64,000 nt of DNA from Microcystis elabens FACHB-917 (GCF_014698445.1 NZ_JACJSZ010000002.1:124001-188000); one strand, 5' to 3'; shown: positions 8,727 to 18,681, counted from the stretch's first letter. The notes: a model not told the origin generated them from the letters alone. Made by a program: numbers and translations.

Positions 8727-10241
8727 ATGATCATCGACGACACCCACTACGACGTGATCCTGATCGGCAGCGGCGCCGGTGGCGGCACCCTGGCCGCCAC
8801 CCTCGCCGAGGGGGGCCGCACCGTGCTGCTGCTGGAGCGGGGGGGCGTGATGCCCCGGGCCGATCAGAACGTCGCCGAAGTGAGTCTGATCCGCCAGCCC
8901 CGCTATCACCCCGAGGAGAAGTGGTTCGGCACCGACGGCGACCCGTTCTCCCCCCAGATGGTGCACGCCATCGGCGGCAACACCAAGATCTGGGGCGGCG
9001 TGCTCGAGCGCATGCGCGAGGCGGAGTTCACGGGCGTGGCGCTGCAGGAGGGGCCCTCGCCGGACTGGGAGCTGCGCTACGACGACCTGGCCCCCTGGTA
9101 CACGCAGGCTGAAACGCTCTACCGGGTCCATGGGGTGGCCGGCGCCGATCCCACCGCCCCCGCCCGCGAGGGCCCCTATCCCGCCGCGCCGCGGCCGGTG
9201 GAGCCTTTCCTGGTGGAACTGCGCGCCGCGCTCGAACGCCAGGGGCTCCACCCCTACGACCTGCCCCTGAGCTGGTCCGACTCGGCGGTTGATCCCACCG
9301 GGGATGCCGAACTGTTCGGCGTGGATCCGGCGCGCGCCTCCGGCACCGTGACGGTGCGGGAGAAGGCCCGCGTGCTGCAGCTGCACATCAACCCGTCCGG
9401 CCGGGAGGTGCGCGGCGTCGAGGTGGAGATCGACCGCCAGCGCTGGCTGTTCCGCAGCCACCAGGTGGTGCTGGCCGCCGGGGCCATCGGCACGCCGGAG
9501 ATCCTGCTGCGATCCGCCACCGACCACCACGCCCGCGGGCTGGCCAACGGCTCCGACCAGGTGGGCCGCAACCTGATGAAGCCCCAGCTCACCTCGATCC
9601 TGCAGCTGGCGGCCGTCCCCAACTCGGGTCGCTACGCCCGCAGCCATGGCCTCACCGACTTCTACTGGGGCGACAGGAACGTCGACTTCCCCCTCGGTTC
9701 GATCCAGAGCGGCGGCGGTGTGCTCCAGGACGCCCTGTTCGCCGAGTCGCCGCCGGTGCTCTCCCTGGTGACCCGCCTGCTGCCGGAGTTCGGCCTCGAG
9801 CAGCTGGCCGCCCGCTCGATCACCTGGTGGGCGATGAGCGCCGTGCGACCCGATCCCCACAACCGGGTCGCCCTGCGGGGCCAGCACCTGCAGGTGCACT
9901 ACACGGCCAACAACCGGGAGGCCCACGACCGGCTGGTCTACCGCTGGATCGACTGCCTCAAGGCCGTCGAAGCCGACCCCCAGACCATGGTCGCCAGGGC
10001 CGCCCCCACCCATCCCCGCGGCGAGGCGCCCCTGCCGGTGATCGGCGGCGCCTGCGGCACCTGCCGCATGGGCTCGGATCCGGCCACCTCGGTGGTGAAC
10101 CTCGACGGCCGCAGCCACGAGGTGGCCAACCTCTGGATCGCCGATGCGAGCGTGCTGCCCTCCTGTCCGTCGGTGGGGGTGGGGCTGACGGTGATCGCCA
10201 ATGCCCTGCGCATCGGCGCCGCCCTGAAGGCGTCCCTGTGA
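8727..10241 (+). CDS. GMC-family oxidoreductase with altered active site
   Basis: 504 residues. The FAD motif IGSGAGGGTLAATLAEGG is near residue 12 and ANGSDQVGRNLM in the middle; the C-terminus is typical of GMC enzymes. At the active site the usual His (GHQAGTCRFG in the paralogue at 12967) is missing: here it reads GGACGTCRMG (residues 440-449). The second catalytic residue, normally His or Asn before Pro-Ser/Phe, is also lost (PSVGVGLTVIANAL versus GAVNPSLTAIANAL). It also lacks the Cys cluster of the paralogue. It keeps FAD binding but may not oxidise alcohols by the usual base mechanism; it could be the partner of the second GMC protein in a heterodimer (inference). Its stop overlaps the next start. 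Confidence 0.85.
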   Translation: MIIDDTHYDVILIGSGAGGGTLAATLAEGGRTVLLLERGGVMPRADQNVAEVSLIRQPRYHPEEKWFGTDGDPFSPQMVHAIGGNTKIWGGVLERMREAEFTGVALQEGPSPDWELRYDDLAPWYTQAETLYRVHGVAGADPTAPAREGPYPAAPRPVEPFLVELRAALERQGLHPYDLPLSWSDSAVDPTGDAELFGVDPARASGTVTVREKARVLQLHINPSGREVRGVEVEIDRQRWLFRSHQVVLAAGAIGTPEILLRSATDHHARGLANGSDQVGRNLMKPQLTSILQLAAVPNSGRYARSHGLTDFYWGDRNVDFPLGSIQSGGGVLQDALFAESPPVLSLVTRLLPEFGLEQLAARSITWWAMSAVRPDPHNRVALRGQHLQVHYTANNREAHDRLVYRWIDCLKAVEADPQTMVARAAPTHPRGEAPLPVIGGACGTCRMGSDPATSVVNLDGRSHEVANLWIADASVLPSCPSVGVGLTVIANALRIGAALKASL

Positions 10242-12958
10242 CGGCCGGCATCCCCGGCCGTGAGGCGATCGACGCCATCAACCCGTCGGAGACCCGGCGC
10301 ATGGCCGAGCGGGACCACGGGCTGGCTCCCTGGAGCCTGTGGGGCAGCTACCTGAGCGAGCGCCAGTGGGGCACCGTGCGCGAGGACTACTCCGGCGACG
10401 GGGACGCCTGGCGCTCCTTCCCCCACGACCATGCCCGCTCCCGCGTCTACCGCTGGGGCGAGGACGGCCTGCTGGGGATCTGCGACGAGCAGTGCCGTCT
10501 GTGCTTCTCGCTGGCCCTCTGGAACGGGGTGGATCCGATCCTCAAGGAGCGGCCCTTCGGCCTGGGCAATCCCGAAGGCAACCACGGCGAGGACCTCAAG
10601 GACTACTTCTTCCATCTCGCCAACACCCCCACCCACAGCTTCATGCGGGGGCTCTACAAGTACCCCCAGCGGGCCTTCCCCTATGCGGATCTGGTGGCGG
10701 AGAACGGCCGGCGCGGTCGCGACCAGCCCGAGTACGAACTGGTCGACACGGGCATCTTCGACGACAGCCGCTACTTCGATGTCCTCATCGAGTATGCCAA
10801 GGCCGGACCGGAGGACCTGCTGATCCGGATCCGGGCCACCAACCGCGGCCCCGAGCCGGCCCCCCTCACCCTGCTGCCCAGCCTGTGGCTGCGCAACACC
10901 TGGCGCTGGGGTTACCCCGACGAGGTGGAGCACCGGATCCGCCCGCTCGCCGACGCCAGCGGCCCCTCGATCGTCACCGAGGCCATCCCCCATCTCGGGG
11001 TGTACCAGCTCGACTGCCGGGAGCCCGGCACCTGGATCTTCACCGACAACGAGACCAACAGCGAGCGGCTCTGGGGCCGGCCCAACGCCACACCCTTCCA
11101 GAAGGACGGCTTCCATCGCCACCTGGTCGACGGCGAGGTCGGCGCGGTGAATCCGGCCCTGGAGGGCAGCAAGGCGGGGCGTGTGCTGGTGCGCACCCTG
11201 GCCGCCGGCGAGGAGTGGGTGGTGGAGCTGCGCCTGCACCGGATCGACGGCCCCGCGCCGGGACCGGCCGAGCACGGCGAGATGGTCGGGGAGGCGTTCG
11301 GGGCGATCGTCGCCGAGCGCGAACGGGAATGGCTGGAGTACTTCGAGCACCGTGTGCCGGGGCTGTCGGAGGACGACCGCCGCATCCACCTGGCCGGCAC
11401 CGCCGGGCTGCTCTGGTGCAAGAAGTACTACGGCTGGAGCGTGATGCGCTGGCTCGAGGGCGACCCCACCGGCCCGCCCCCACCGCCCGAGCGGCTTCAC
11501 ACCCAGAACGCCTACTGGAAGCGGCTGCACGCCCACGACGTCATCTCGATGCCGGACTGCTGGGAGTACCCCTACTTCTGCCAGTGGGATCTGATGTTCC
11601 ATGCCGTGGCCTTCGCGATCTTCGATCCGGCGACGGCCAAGGAGCAGTGCATGCTGCTGCGCAAGCCCCACTACACCGCCCCCAACGCCCAGACCCCTGC
11701 CTACGAGTGGGCCCTCTCCGATCCCAACCCGCCGATCGGGGCCTGGGCGGCAATGCGCATCTATCAGATCGATCGCAGGAACAGCGACGCCGCCGATCTG
11801 TCCTTCCTTCGGGCCGCCCTGCGCAAGCTGATCCTGGAGTACGGCTGGTGGGCCAACCGCAACGACCGCTCCGGCGACAACGTGTTCGAGGGGGGCTTCC
11901 TGGGCCTCGATAACATCGCCGTCTTCGATCGTCGCTTCCCCCTCGCCGACGGCAGCGTCATCGAACAGTGCGACGGCACCGCCTGGATGGCCTCGCTGAG
12001 TCTCAATCTGCTGCAGATCGCCGTGGAGCTGAGCCGCGAGGAGCCGGAGTACGCCGACATCTGCGAGCGTTTCGTGGTGGATTTCGTGCAGCTGGCGATC
12101 GCTCTCAACAATCCCGCCGGCCGCAACTACCTCAACTGGGACGAGGAGGACGGCTTCTACTACGACGTCATCAAACGGACCGACGGCAGCGTCGACTACC
12201 TGCGCACCCGCTCCATCTCGGGCCTGGTGCCCCTGCTGGCGGTGCAGAGCTTCGACATCGACACCGTGGCGCGGCTGCCGATGCTCGATGTCACCAACAC
12301 CCTGGCCTGGTTCACCCACGAGCGGACCACCCCCTCCTGGATCGTGGAGAATCTGGGACTCTGGAACAACGACCGGGTGCTGTTCACCCTGGTGCCCAGG
12401 GCGCGGCTGCAGCGCATCTGCGAGCGGCTCTTCGACGAGGAGGAGTTTCTCTCACCCCATGGCATCCGCTCCCTCTCCAAGGTGTATGAGCAGCACCCCT
12501 ACACCTACACCGAAGGCAGCCAGAGCCAGACGCTCGCCTACAGCCCGGCCGACAGCCCGGTGGCGATGTTCGGTGGCAACTCCAACTGGCGCGGGCCGGT
12601 GTGGATGCCGATGAACTTCCTGCTGATCGAATCGCTCCAGAAGTTCGCCCATTTCTATGACGACAGCTTCAAGGTGGAGTTCCCCACCCGCTCGGGCCAC
12701 TGGATCACCCTCTGGCAGGCCTCCCTGGAACTGGAGAAACGGCTGGTGGGTCTGTTCCGCCGCGACGGCCGGGGCCGTCGCCCGTTCCTGGGGGATGTGG
12801 AGCTGTTCCAGACCGATCCCCACTGGCGCGATCTGATCCTGTTCAACGAATACTTCCACGGCGACAATGGCAGCGGAGTGGGTGCCTCCCACCAGACCGG
12901 ATGGAGCGCCATGGTCTGCAAGATGCTCAACCAGCTCCACCGCTACCCCGAAGGCTGA
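10238..12958 (+). CDS. GH63/MGH1-like glycoside hydrolase
   Basis: 906 residues from the GTG at 10238, which overlaps the preceding TGA (GTGA); an in-frame ATG at 10301 is an alternative. It resembles the large GH63-type glucosidases: N-terminal beta domain (WGSYLSERQWGTVREDYS..., LCFSLALWNGVDPILKERPFG, GNHGEDLKDYFFHL) and an (alpha/alpha)6 catalytic half with SMPDCWEYPYFCQWDLMFHA, FLGLDNIAVFDR, EQCDGTAWMA and GGNSNWRGPVWMP. Those acidic residues are the likely catalytic pair. No signal peptide, so cytosolic. Related enzymes release glucose or mannose from oligosaccharides or glycerates. Its position between two GMC oxidoreductases suggests that its product is oxidised next. Confidence 0.82.
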   Translation: MTAGIPGREAIDAINPSETRRMAERDHGLAPWSLWGSYLSERQWGTVREDYSGDGDAWRSFPHDHARSRVYRWGEDGLLGICDEQCRLCFSLALWNGVDPILKERPFGLGNPEGNHGEDLKDYFFHLANTPTHSFMRGLYKYPQRAFPYADLVAENGRRGRDQPEYELVDTGIFDDSRYFDVLIEYAKAGPEDLLIRIRATNRGPEPAPLTLLPSLWLRNTWRWGYPDEVEHRIRPLADASGPSIVTEAIPHLGVYQLDCREPGTWIFTDNETNSERLWGRPNATPFQKDGFHRHLVDGEVGAVNPALEGSKAGRVLVRTLAAGEEWVVELRLHRIDGPAPGPAEHGEMVGEAFGAIVAEREREWLEYFEHRVPGLSEDDRRIHLAGTAGLLWCKKYYGWSVMRWLEGDPTGPPPPPERLHTQNAYWKRLHAHDVISMPDCWEYPYFCQWDLMFHAVAFAIFDPATAKEQCMLLRKPHYTAPNAQTPAYEWALSDPNPPIGAWAAMRIYQIDRRNSDAADLSFLRAALRKLILEYGWWANRNDRSGDNVFEGGFLGLDNIAVFDRRFPLADGSVIEQCDGTAWMASLSLNLLQIAVELSREEPEYADICERFVVDFVQLAIALNNPAGRNYLNWDEEDGFYYDVIKRTDGSVDYLRTRSISGLVPLLAVQSFDIDTVARLPMLDVTNTLAWFTHERTTPSWIVENLGLWNNDRVLFTLVPRARLQRICERLFDEEEFLSPHGIRSLSKVYEQHPYTYTEGSQSQTLAYSPADSPVAMFGGNSNWRGPVWMPMNFLLIESLQKFAHFYDDSFKVEFPTRSGHWITLWQASLELEKRLVGLFRRDGRGRRPFLGDVELFQTDPHWRDLILFNEYFHGDNGSGVGASHQTGWSAMVCKMLNQLHRYPEG

Positions 12959-12966
12959 TCCCCGCC

Positions 12967-14607
12967 ATGAGCACCCCCTCCTCCAGCGCAGCGGTCGCCG
13001 GTCCGAACCCGTACACCCCGCCCCTGCCGGAGCCGGCCCAGCTGCAGGTGAACAGCGGCGCCCATTTCGACGTGGTGATCATCGGCAGCGGCGCCGGCGG
13101 CGGCACCCTGGCCCGCCACCTGGCCCCCACGGGCCTGAAGGTGCTGGTGCTGGAGCGGGGTGACTGGCTGCCCCAGGAGCCGGAGAACTGGGACGCCGAG
13201 GCGGTGTTCCAGAAGAATCGCTACGTGTCGAAGGATCCCTGGCTCGACAAACACGGCAGGCCCTTCCAGCCCGGCAGCCATTACTTCGTCGGCGGGGCCA
13301 CCAAGATGTACGGCGCCGCCCATTTCCGCCTGCGCCAGCAGGACTTCGAGGAGCTGGCCCACTTCGACGGCCTCTCGCCCGCCTGGCCCCTGCGCTACGC
13401 CGACTTCGAGCCCTGGTACCAGAAGGCCGAGGAGATGTACCACGTGCACGGCCAGCGGGGCGAGGATCCCACCGAGCCGCCCTGCAGCGGCCCCTACCCC
13501 CATCCGCCGGTGGCCCATGAGCCGCGCATCCAGCAGCTGGTCGATGACCTGCGCTCCGCCGGGCTGCACCCCTTCCACGCCCCCAGCGGCGTCCAGCTGG
13601 ATGAGGCCCACATGGCCTTCAGCCGCTGCCGCAAGTGCAACTGCTGCGATGGCTTCCCCTGCCTGGTGCATGCCAAGTCGGACGCGGAGGTGCTGGGCAT
13701 GCGGCCCGCCCTCGAGCGCCCCAACGTGTCGCTGCTGACGCGGGCCCAGGTGAAGCGGCTGCACACCGACGCCTCCGGCCGAACGGTGACCGGGGTGGAG
13801 CTGGAGCGGGACGGCGAACCGCTGACGGTGAGCGGCGATGTGGTGGTGGTGAGCTGCGGCGCCGCCAACAGCGCCCGGCTGCTGCTGCTGTCGGCCAGCG
13901 ACCGCCATCCCCGGGGCCTGGCCAACGGCTCCGACCAGGTGGGGCGCCATTACATGTTCCACAACAGCAAGGCGATGGTGGCCCTGGCCCATGAGCCGAA
14001 CCGCACCGTCTTCCAGAAGACGGTGTCGATCAACGACTGGTATCTCGGGGATGCCGACTTCGACTACCCGATGGGCAACATCCAGATGACGGGCAAGACC
14101 AATGGCACGATCATGAAGGGCTACGCACCGCTGGAAACCTTCCTGATGCCCGGCTGGAGCATGGACAGGATCGCCGAACATGCCCTCGACTTCTGGATCT
14201 CCAGCGAGGATCTCCCCGATCCGGACAACCGGGTGACCGTCACCGGCTCCGGCCAGATCCAGCTCACCTACACCCCCAACAACCTCACCGCCTCGGCGCG
14301 CCTGGTGAGCCGGCTGGAGGGGCTGCTGGATCGCCTCTATCTGCGCCAGCACCTGGTGGAGCGCCAGTTCTACATCGCCAACAGCATGGGCATCGCCGCC
14401 GTGGGGCACCAGGCCGGCACCTGCCGCTTCGGCAGCGATCCGGCCACCTCGGTGCTCGATCTGAACTGCAAGGCCCACGAGCTCGACAACCTTTACGTCG
14501 TCGACACCAGCTTCATGCCGACGATCGGCGCCGTGAACCCCTCCCTCACCGCCATCGCCAATGCCCTGCGGGTGGGCACCCACCTGGTGGAACGGCTGCG
14601 GGGCTGA
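12967..14607 (+). CDS. GMC-family oxidoreductase (sugar/alcohol dehydrogenase type)
   Basis: 546 residues from the ATG at 12967. FAD motif IIGSGAGGGTLARHLAP near residue 38. A cysteine-rich segment CRKCNCCDGFPC with LVHAKSDAE around 220-240 is shared with sugar-oxidising GMC dehydrogenases. Both catalytic residues are present: His481 in GHQAGTCRFG and Asn524 in AVNPSLTAIANAL. It should oxidise a sugar or polyol and pass electrons to a quinone or other acceptor. It is the last gene of the block that begins with DUF2231 and the terminal oxidase, which makes quinone-linked sugar oxidation a reasonable but unproven role. Confidence 0.87.
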   Translation: MSTPSSSAAVAGPNPYTPPLPEPAQLQVNSGAHFDVVIIGSGAGGGTLARHLAPTGLKVLVLERGDWLPQEPENWDAEAVFQKNRYVSKDPWLDKHGRPFQPGSHYFVGGATKMYGAAHFRLRQQDFEELAHFDGLSPAWPLRYADFEPWYQKAEEMYHVHGQRGEDPTEPPCSGPYPHPPVAHEPRIQQLVDDLRSAGLHPFHAPSGVQLDEAHMAFSRCRKCNCCDGFPCLVHAKSDAEVLGMRPALERPNVSLLTRAQVKRLHTDASGRTVTGVELERDGEPLTVSGDVVVVSCGAANSARLLLLSASDRHPRGLANGSDQVGRHYMFHNSKAMVALAHEPNRTVFQKTVSINDWYLGDADFDYPMGNIQMTGKTNGTIMKGYAPLETFLMPGWSMDRIAEHALDFWISSEDLPDPDNRVTVTGSGQIQLTYTPNNLTASARLVSRLEGLLDRLYLRQHLVERQFYIANSMGIAAVGHQAGTCRFGSDPATSVLDLNCKAHELDNLYVVDTSFMPTIGAVNPSLTAIANALRVGTHLVERLRG

Positions 14608-14638
14608 GGAGGGTTTCAGGTCTGCCGCAGCAACGCCG

Positions 14639-15607
14639 TCAGGACGACCGCCGCCGCAACACCCCCAGCAGCGTCTCGAACACCTCCGGCAGGGGCGCCT
14701 CGCACACCAGCCGCTCGCCGCTGATCGGGTGGTCGAGGGCCAGCCGCACCGCGTGCAGGGCCTGACCGGGAAGCGCCACCGGCAGCCGGCGGCAGCGGCC
14801 GTAGGTGGCATCCCCCACGATCGGGTGGCCCATGTGGGCGCAGTGGACCCGGATCTGGTGGGTGCGGCCCGTATCGAGCCTGAAGCGCAGCAGGGCGTGG
14901 TCGCCCAGGGGTTCGACCAGACGCCAGTGGGTGCAGGCATGGCGGCCGCTGGCGTCGGTCACCACGGCGTACTTCTTGCGATCGACCGGATGGCGGCCGA
15001 TCGCCGCCACGATCGTGCCGCTCTCGGCCGCAGGTCGGCCATGCACCACCGCCAGATACTCCCGCGAGGCGATGCGCTTCTGGATCTGCACCTGCAGCTT
15101 CACCAGGGCCTCCTGGCTCTTGGCGACCACGATGCAGCCGGTGGTGTCCTTGTCGAGGCGGTGCACGATGCCGGGCCGCATCTCGCCGCCGATGCCCGGC
15201 AGGTCGGGGCAGTGGTGCAGCAGGCCGTTCACCAGGGTGCCGTCCTTGTTGCCGGGGGCCGGATGGACCGTCAGCCCGGCGGGCTTGTTGATCACGATCA
15301 GATGCTCGTCCTCGAACAGCACGTCGAGGGCCATCGGCTGGGGGACCAGGTAGGGCAGCGGCTCCGGCGGCGGCATCCACAGCTCGACGGTGTCGTCGGT
15401 GCGCAGGGGCGTCTTGGCCCGGCCCGTGATGCCGTTGACCCGCACGTAGCCCGCCTCGATGAATTTCTGGATGCGGGCCCGGCTCTGCTCGGGGCGCTGG
15501 GACACCAGCCAGCGGTCGAGCCGCATCGGCAGCGGCTTCGGATACCGCAGGGTGAGCAGTTCGCCCTCGCCCACGCCGAAACCGTTGGCCGCAGTGCCCT
15601 GCTCCAT
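14639..15607 (-). CDS. RluD-family 23S rRNA pseudouridine synthase
   Basis: 322 residues. An S4-like RNA-binding domain (residues 25-85, MRLDRWLVSQRPEQSRARIQ and YVRVNG) precedes the catalytic domain. The catalytic Asp is in GIVHRLDKDTTGCIVVAKS, with INKPAGLTVHP before it and LDTGRTHQIRVH after it. It isomerises uridines in large-subunit rRNA; the RluA/C/D branch is clear but the target base is not. It ends convergently with the GMC gene, 31 bp apart. Gene neighbourhood (this, ylqF, pgk) is common backbone in picocyanobacteria. Confidence 0.9.
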   Translation of the reverse strand: MEQGTAANGFGVGEGELLTLRYPKPLPMRLDRWLVSQRPEQSRARIQKFIEAGYVRVNGITGRAKTPLRTDDTVELWMPPPEPLPYLVPQPMALDVLFEDEHLIVINKPAGLTVHPAPGNKDGTLVNGLLHHCPDLPGIGGEMRPGIVHRLDKDTTGCIVVAKSQEALVKLQVQIQKRIASREYLAVVHGRPAAESGTIVAAIGRHPVDRKKYAVVTDASGRHACTHWRLVEPLGDHALLRFRLDTGRTHQIRVHCAHMGHPIVGDATYGRCRRLPVALPGQALHAVRLALDHPISGERLVCEAPLPEVFETLLGVLRRRSS

Positions 15608-15990
15608 GGCCTACGCCCGCCCGCTCCGTCGCCTCGATGGCAGGGTCTCTGCGGTGGGTGCTGCCCTCTGTCTATCGGCAGTCATAGCAAAGGCGGTGCT
15701 GACAGGCTGCGCCGCTTTCGGTCGCGGCGTTCATCCAGTGGGAAGCCCAAGGATTCTTCGGCAACGTGGCGGCGACACGACTGACACGTTGAAAACTTAT
15801 TGGTGATTCACTCTACCGCTTGGTTGGTACGCAGCTCTTCAGCTGGTAAAGGTTCTATCCATAGCAGACCAGCAGGCTGCTGGCCGGAGCCAGCCAGCAG
15901 GCTGGCGATCGAGAATCAACACGATTTATTCGTCTTGTTTTGCACTGATCTGATCCGCCGCGAAGCGTCTTAGAAAAAGGCAACCTCCAG
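15608..15990. other. non-coding gap upstream of the subtilase
   Basis: No convincing gene. The right half is AT-richer than the surroundings and probably holds the subtilase promoter. A cluster of overlapping palindromes lies at about 15869-15908: CCAGCAGGCTGCTGG followed by CCAGCCAGCAGGCTGG, which could be an operator or a small structured RNA. Divergent expression of the pseudouridine synthase also starts here. Confidence 0.4.
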
Positions 15991-18660
15991 ATGTTCAGGC
16001 TCATGCGCTCTGCTCTGGCCCCCGTGCTCCCCCTGCTCCAGAGCAGGTTTCCCGGTCTGGCCCTCTGGTTTGACGATCGACCTCGCAGGCGAGGCCAGCC
16101 CCTCATCGAAGCGCTGCCCGATGGGCTGACCATCGGTGGGCTGGCTGCCCGGGCCGTGCCTGCGCTCGAGGCTTTCAGAAGCTCTGCAGAAGGTCAGCGG
16201 CTTCTCTCTGGCTGGCCTGGGCAGGCCTTGGATCGTTGGTCACTGCGCCTGCAACGCGCCCTGGCCGATCGCCTCCCGGAGAGTGCCCCCATGGCTGAAG
16301 CGGGTGCCCCCACCGCCTCAGGGGGTGGCGCCTTGGCAGCTGGCGGCCCGGATCAACCTGGGGGGTCAAGCGCAGCGGCGCCGACCTTGAAGGCCGATCG
16401 ACTCATGGTGCAGTGGAGCCCCACCAGCACCGCTGCGGAACGGCTCGCTGCCCTCGGAGCCATCGGCGGCACGGTGGTGAACACGATCCAGACCGGCCTG
16501 ATGCGCGACCTGGGCCAGGGGAAGGTGGAGGTGATCAGCCTGCCGCCAGGTGTTTCGCTGCAACAGGCGATCCGGGCCTACCAGAACCGTCCCGGGGTGG
16601 AGCTGGCTGAGGCCGACTGGGTCGTGGGCACCCAGGCGGTGTCCAACGACCCTTACTACACCACCAACAGCCGCCTCTGGGGCCTGTACTCCAGCGACAG
16701 TCCCACGGCCGTCGGCGGCAGCGGCACCACCAACCAGTTCGGCAGCCAGGCCGAGCAGGCCTGGGCCCAGGATTTCACCGGCAGCAGCACAACGGTGGTG
16801 GGTGTGATCGATGAAGGGATCGACTACAGACACCCCGATCTGTACCTCAACATCTGGCTCAATCAAGGAGAGATCAGCACGCTCAGCTTCTTCTCCCAGC
16901 TCACGGATAGCAATGGCGATGATCTGATCACCTTCCGGGATCTCAACGACAGCCGCAACGCCGCCTTTGTGAGCGATGGCAATGGCAACGGCTACATCGA
17001 TGCCGGCGACCTGCTGATCGACTCCCGCTGGGAGGATGGCATCGACAACGATGGCAACGGCTATCGCGATGACCTGGTGGGTTGGGACTTCTTTAACAAC
17101 AGCAACGACCCCTTTCGTGCCACGGATGGTGACAACCATGGCACTCACGTGGCCGGCACAATCGGAGGGATCGGTGGCAATGGCACCGGTGTTGTCGGTG
17201 TCAACTGGGATGCGCAGCTGATGCCTCTGAAGTTTCTGGGGCCCACTGGCGGCTATACCTCGGGAGCCGTGTCGGCGGTGAACTATTACGCCGACATGAC
17301 CTCCCGCCAAGGGTCGAAGGCCACCTACATCGGCACCAACAACTCCTGGGGGGGTGGCGGGTACTCCTCCACGCTGTACAACGCCATCCGCAGTGGAGGC
17401 AGTGTCGGCAACCTTTTCGTGGCCGCCGCCGGCAACAGCACGGCCAACAACGACAGCACCGCCTCCTATCCATCCGGCTACAGCACCCAGGCCGACCTGG
17501 GCTGGGATGCGGTCGTCGCCGTGGCCTCGATCACCAGCACCGGCGCTCTGTCCAGCTTTTCCAACTACGGGCTCACGTCGGTGGATCTGGGTGCGCCCGG
17601 CTCCGGCATCAACTCCACCGTGGCCGGTGGCGGTTATGCCAGCTACAACGGCACCTCGATGGCCTCACCCCATGTGATGGGTGCCCTGGCTCTGCTCGCC
17701 GCCGCCTTCCCCACGGCCACGCGCCAGCAGTTGCGCCAGGCCCTCTTCGACGGCGCGGCAGCCACCAGCAGCCTCTCCGGCAGAACCGTCACCGGCGGCC
17801 GGCTGGACATCCAGCGCTCCATCCAGCTCCTGCAGGGAGCAGTCACCTACACCCTCACGCCCTCGGCCGGTTCGGTGAACGAAGCGGACAGCGTCACCTT
17901 CTCGCTGACCACGACCAACGTGGCTGAGACCACCACTTTGGTATGGAGGCTCAGCGGCACCGGGATCACCACGGGCGATGTGCAGGGCGGCCAGCTGGAG
18001 GGCAGCCTCACCGTGGCTGCCGATGGCACGGCCAGCTTCAGCGTCAGCCTGACGGCTGATCAGCTCACCGAAGGTGCCGAGACCCTGGTGGCGCGCCTGT
18101 TCGCCGACAGCACCAGCACGGCCGTGCTCAGCTCGGCGTCAGTGGTGGTGAACGACACCTCCCAGGCTCCGCCGCCGCCGGATCAGCCTCTGGTGCTCTG
18201 GGGCACCACCGCCAGTGACACGATCACGGGCGGCGGCGCTGCAGACAGGCTTGCGGGTGTGCGCTCGAGCGGAACCCGCGCCGCCGATCTGGGTCGCAAT
18301 CAGATCGATACGCTCACCGGCAATGGTGGTGCCGATGTGTTCCTTGTGGCCGACAGCCGCGGCACCTTCTATAACGACAACAATGCAAAGAATCAAGGTG
18401 TCAATGATTATGCCTTGGTCAAGGATTTCAAGCTGGCCGAGGCAGACAAGCTGCAGCTGAAGGCGCGCACAAATTATCTGTTCCGCAATGCCACGGTCAG
18501 CGGCGTCGCTTACACCGAGATCTTTCTCAGCAACGGTGACTCCAGCCTCTCAGCTGCCGACGAACTGATCGCCCGGCTGGAGGGTTCGCCGATCAGCGGC
18601 AGCGGGCTCAACTTCTTCTCCAGCAGCAGCAACGCCCCGACCTGGGCCACGTTCGTCTGA
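15991..18660 (+). CDS. secreted subtilisin-like (S8) protease with RTX-like C-terminus
   Basis: 889 residues. The catalytic triad is visible: Asp274 in VGVIDEGIDYRHPDL, His383 in DNHGTHVAGT, Ser556 in YNGTSMASPHVMG. An inhibitor-like propeptide precedes (about 130-220, ERLAALGAIGGTVV). Between Asp and His are EF-hand-like loops DGNGNGYIDAGD and DGIDNDGNGYRDD, likely calcium sites. After the protease comes a Calx-beta-like domain (about 625-720), then a short glycine-rich RTX-type segment (TITGGGAADRLAG, IDTLTGNGGADVF) found in type I secretion substrates. There is no classical signal peptide, which fits type I export. The gene stands alone, with ordinary high-GC codon use. Confidence 0.9.
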   Translation: MFRLMRSALAPVLPLLQSRFPGLALWFDDRPRRRGQPLIEALPDGLTIGGLAARAVPALEAFRSSAEGQRLLSGWPGQALDRWSLRLQRALADRLPESAPMAEAGAPTASGGGALAAGGPDQPGGSSAAAPTLKADRLMVQWSPTSTAAERLAALGAIGGTVVNTIQTGLMRDLGQGKVEVISLPPGVSLQQAIRAYQNRPGVELAEADWVVGTQAVSNDPYYTTNSRLWGLYSSDSPTAVGGSGTTNQFGSQAEQAWAQDFTGSSTTVVGVIDEGIDYRHPDLYLNIWLNQGEISTLSFFSQLTDSNGDDLITFRDLNDSRNAAFVSDGNGNGYIDAGDLLIDSRWEDGIDNDGNGYRDDLVGWDFFNNSNDPFRATDGDNHGTHVAGTIGGIGGNGTGVVGVNWDAQLMPLKFLGPTGGYTSGAVSAVNYYADMTSRQGSKATYIGTNNSWGGGGYSSTLYNAIRSGGSVGNLFVAAAGNSTANNDSTASYPSGYSTQADLGWDAVVAVASITSTGALSSFSNYGLTSVDLGAPGSGINSTVAGGGYASYNGTSMASPHVMGALALLAAAFPTATRQQLRQALFDGAAATSSLSGRTVTGGRLDIQRSIQLLQGAVTYTLTPSAGSVNEADSVTFSLTTTNVAETTTLVWRLSGTGITTGDVQGGQLEGSLTVAADGTASFSVSLTADQLTEGAETLVARLFADSTSTAVLSSASVVVNDTSQAPPPPDQPLVLWGTTASDTITGGGAADRLAGVRSSGTRAADLGRNQIDTLTGNGGADVFLVADSRGTFYNDNNAKNQGVNDYALVKDFKLAEADKLQLKARTNYLFRNATVSGVAYTEIFLSNGDSSLSAADELIARLEGSPISGSGLNFFSSSSNAPTWATFV

Positions 18661-18681
18661 GCTGAGCAGCCTGGGAGATAG

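Noticed and set aside
15815-15855. tRNA-like string with CTCTTCAGCTGGTAAAGGTTC
   Set aside because: It has neither an acceptor stem nor an anticodon arm; chance similarity.
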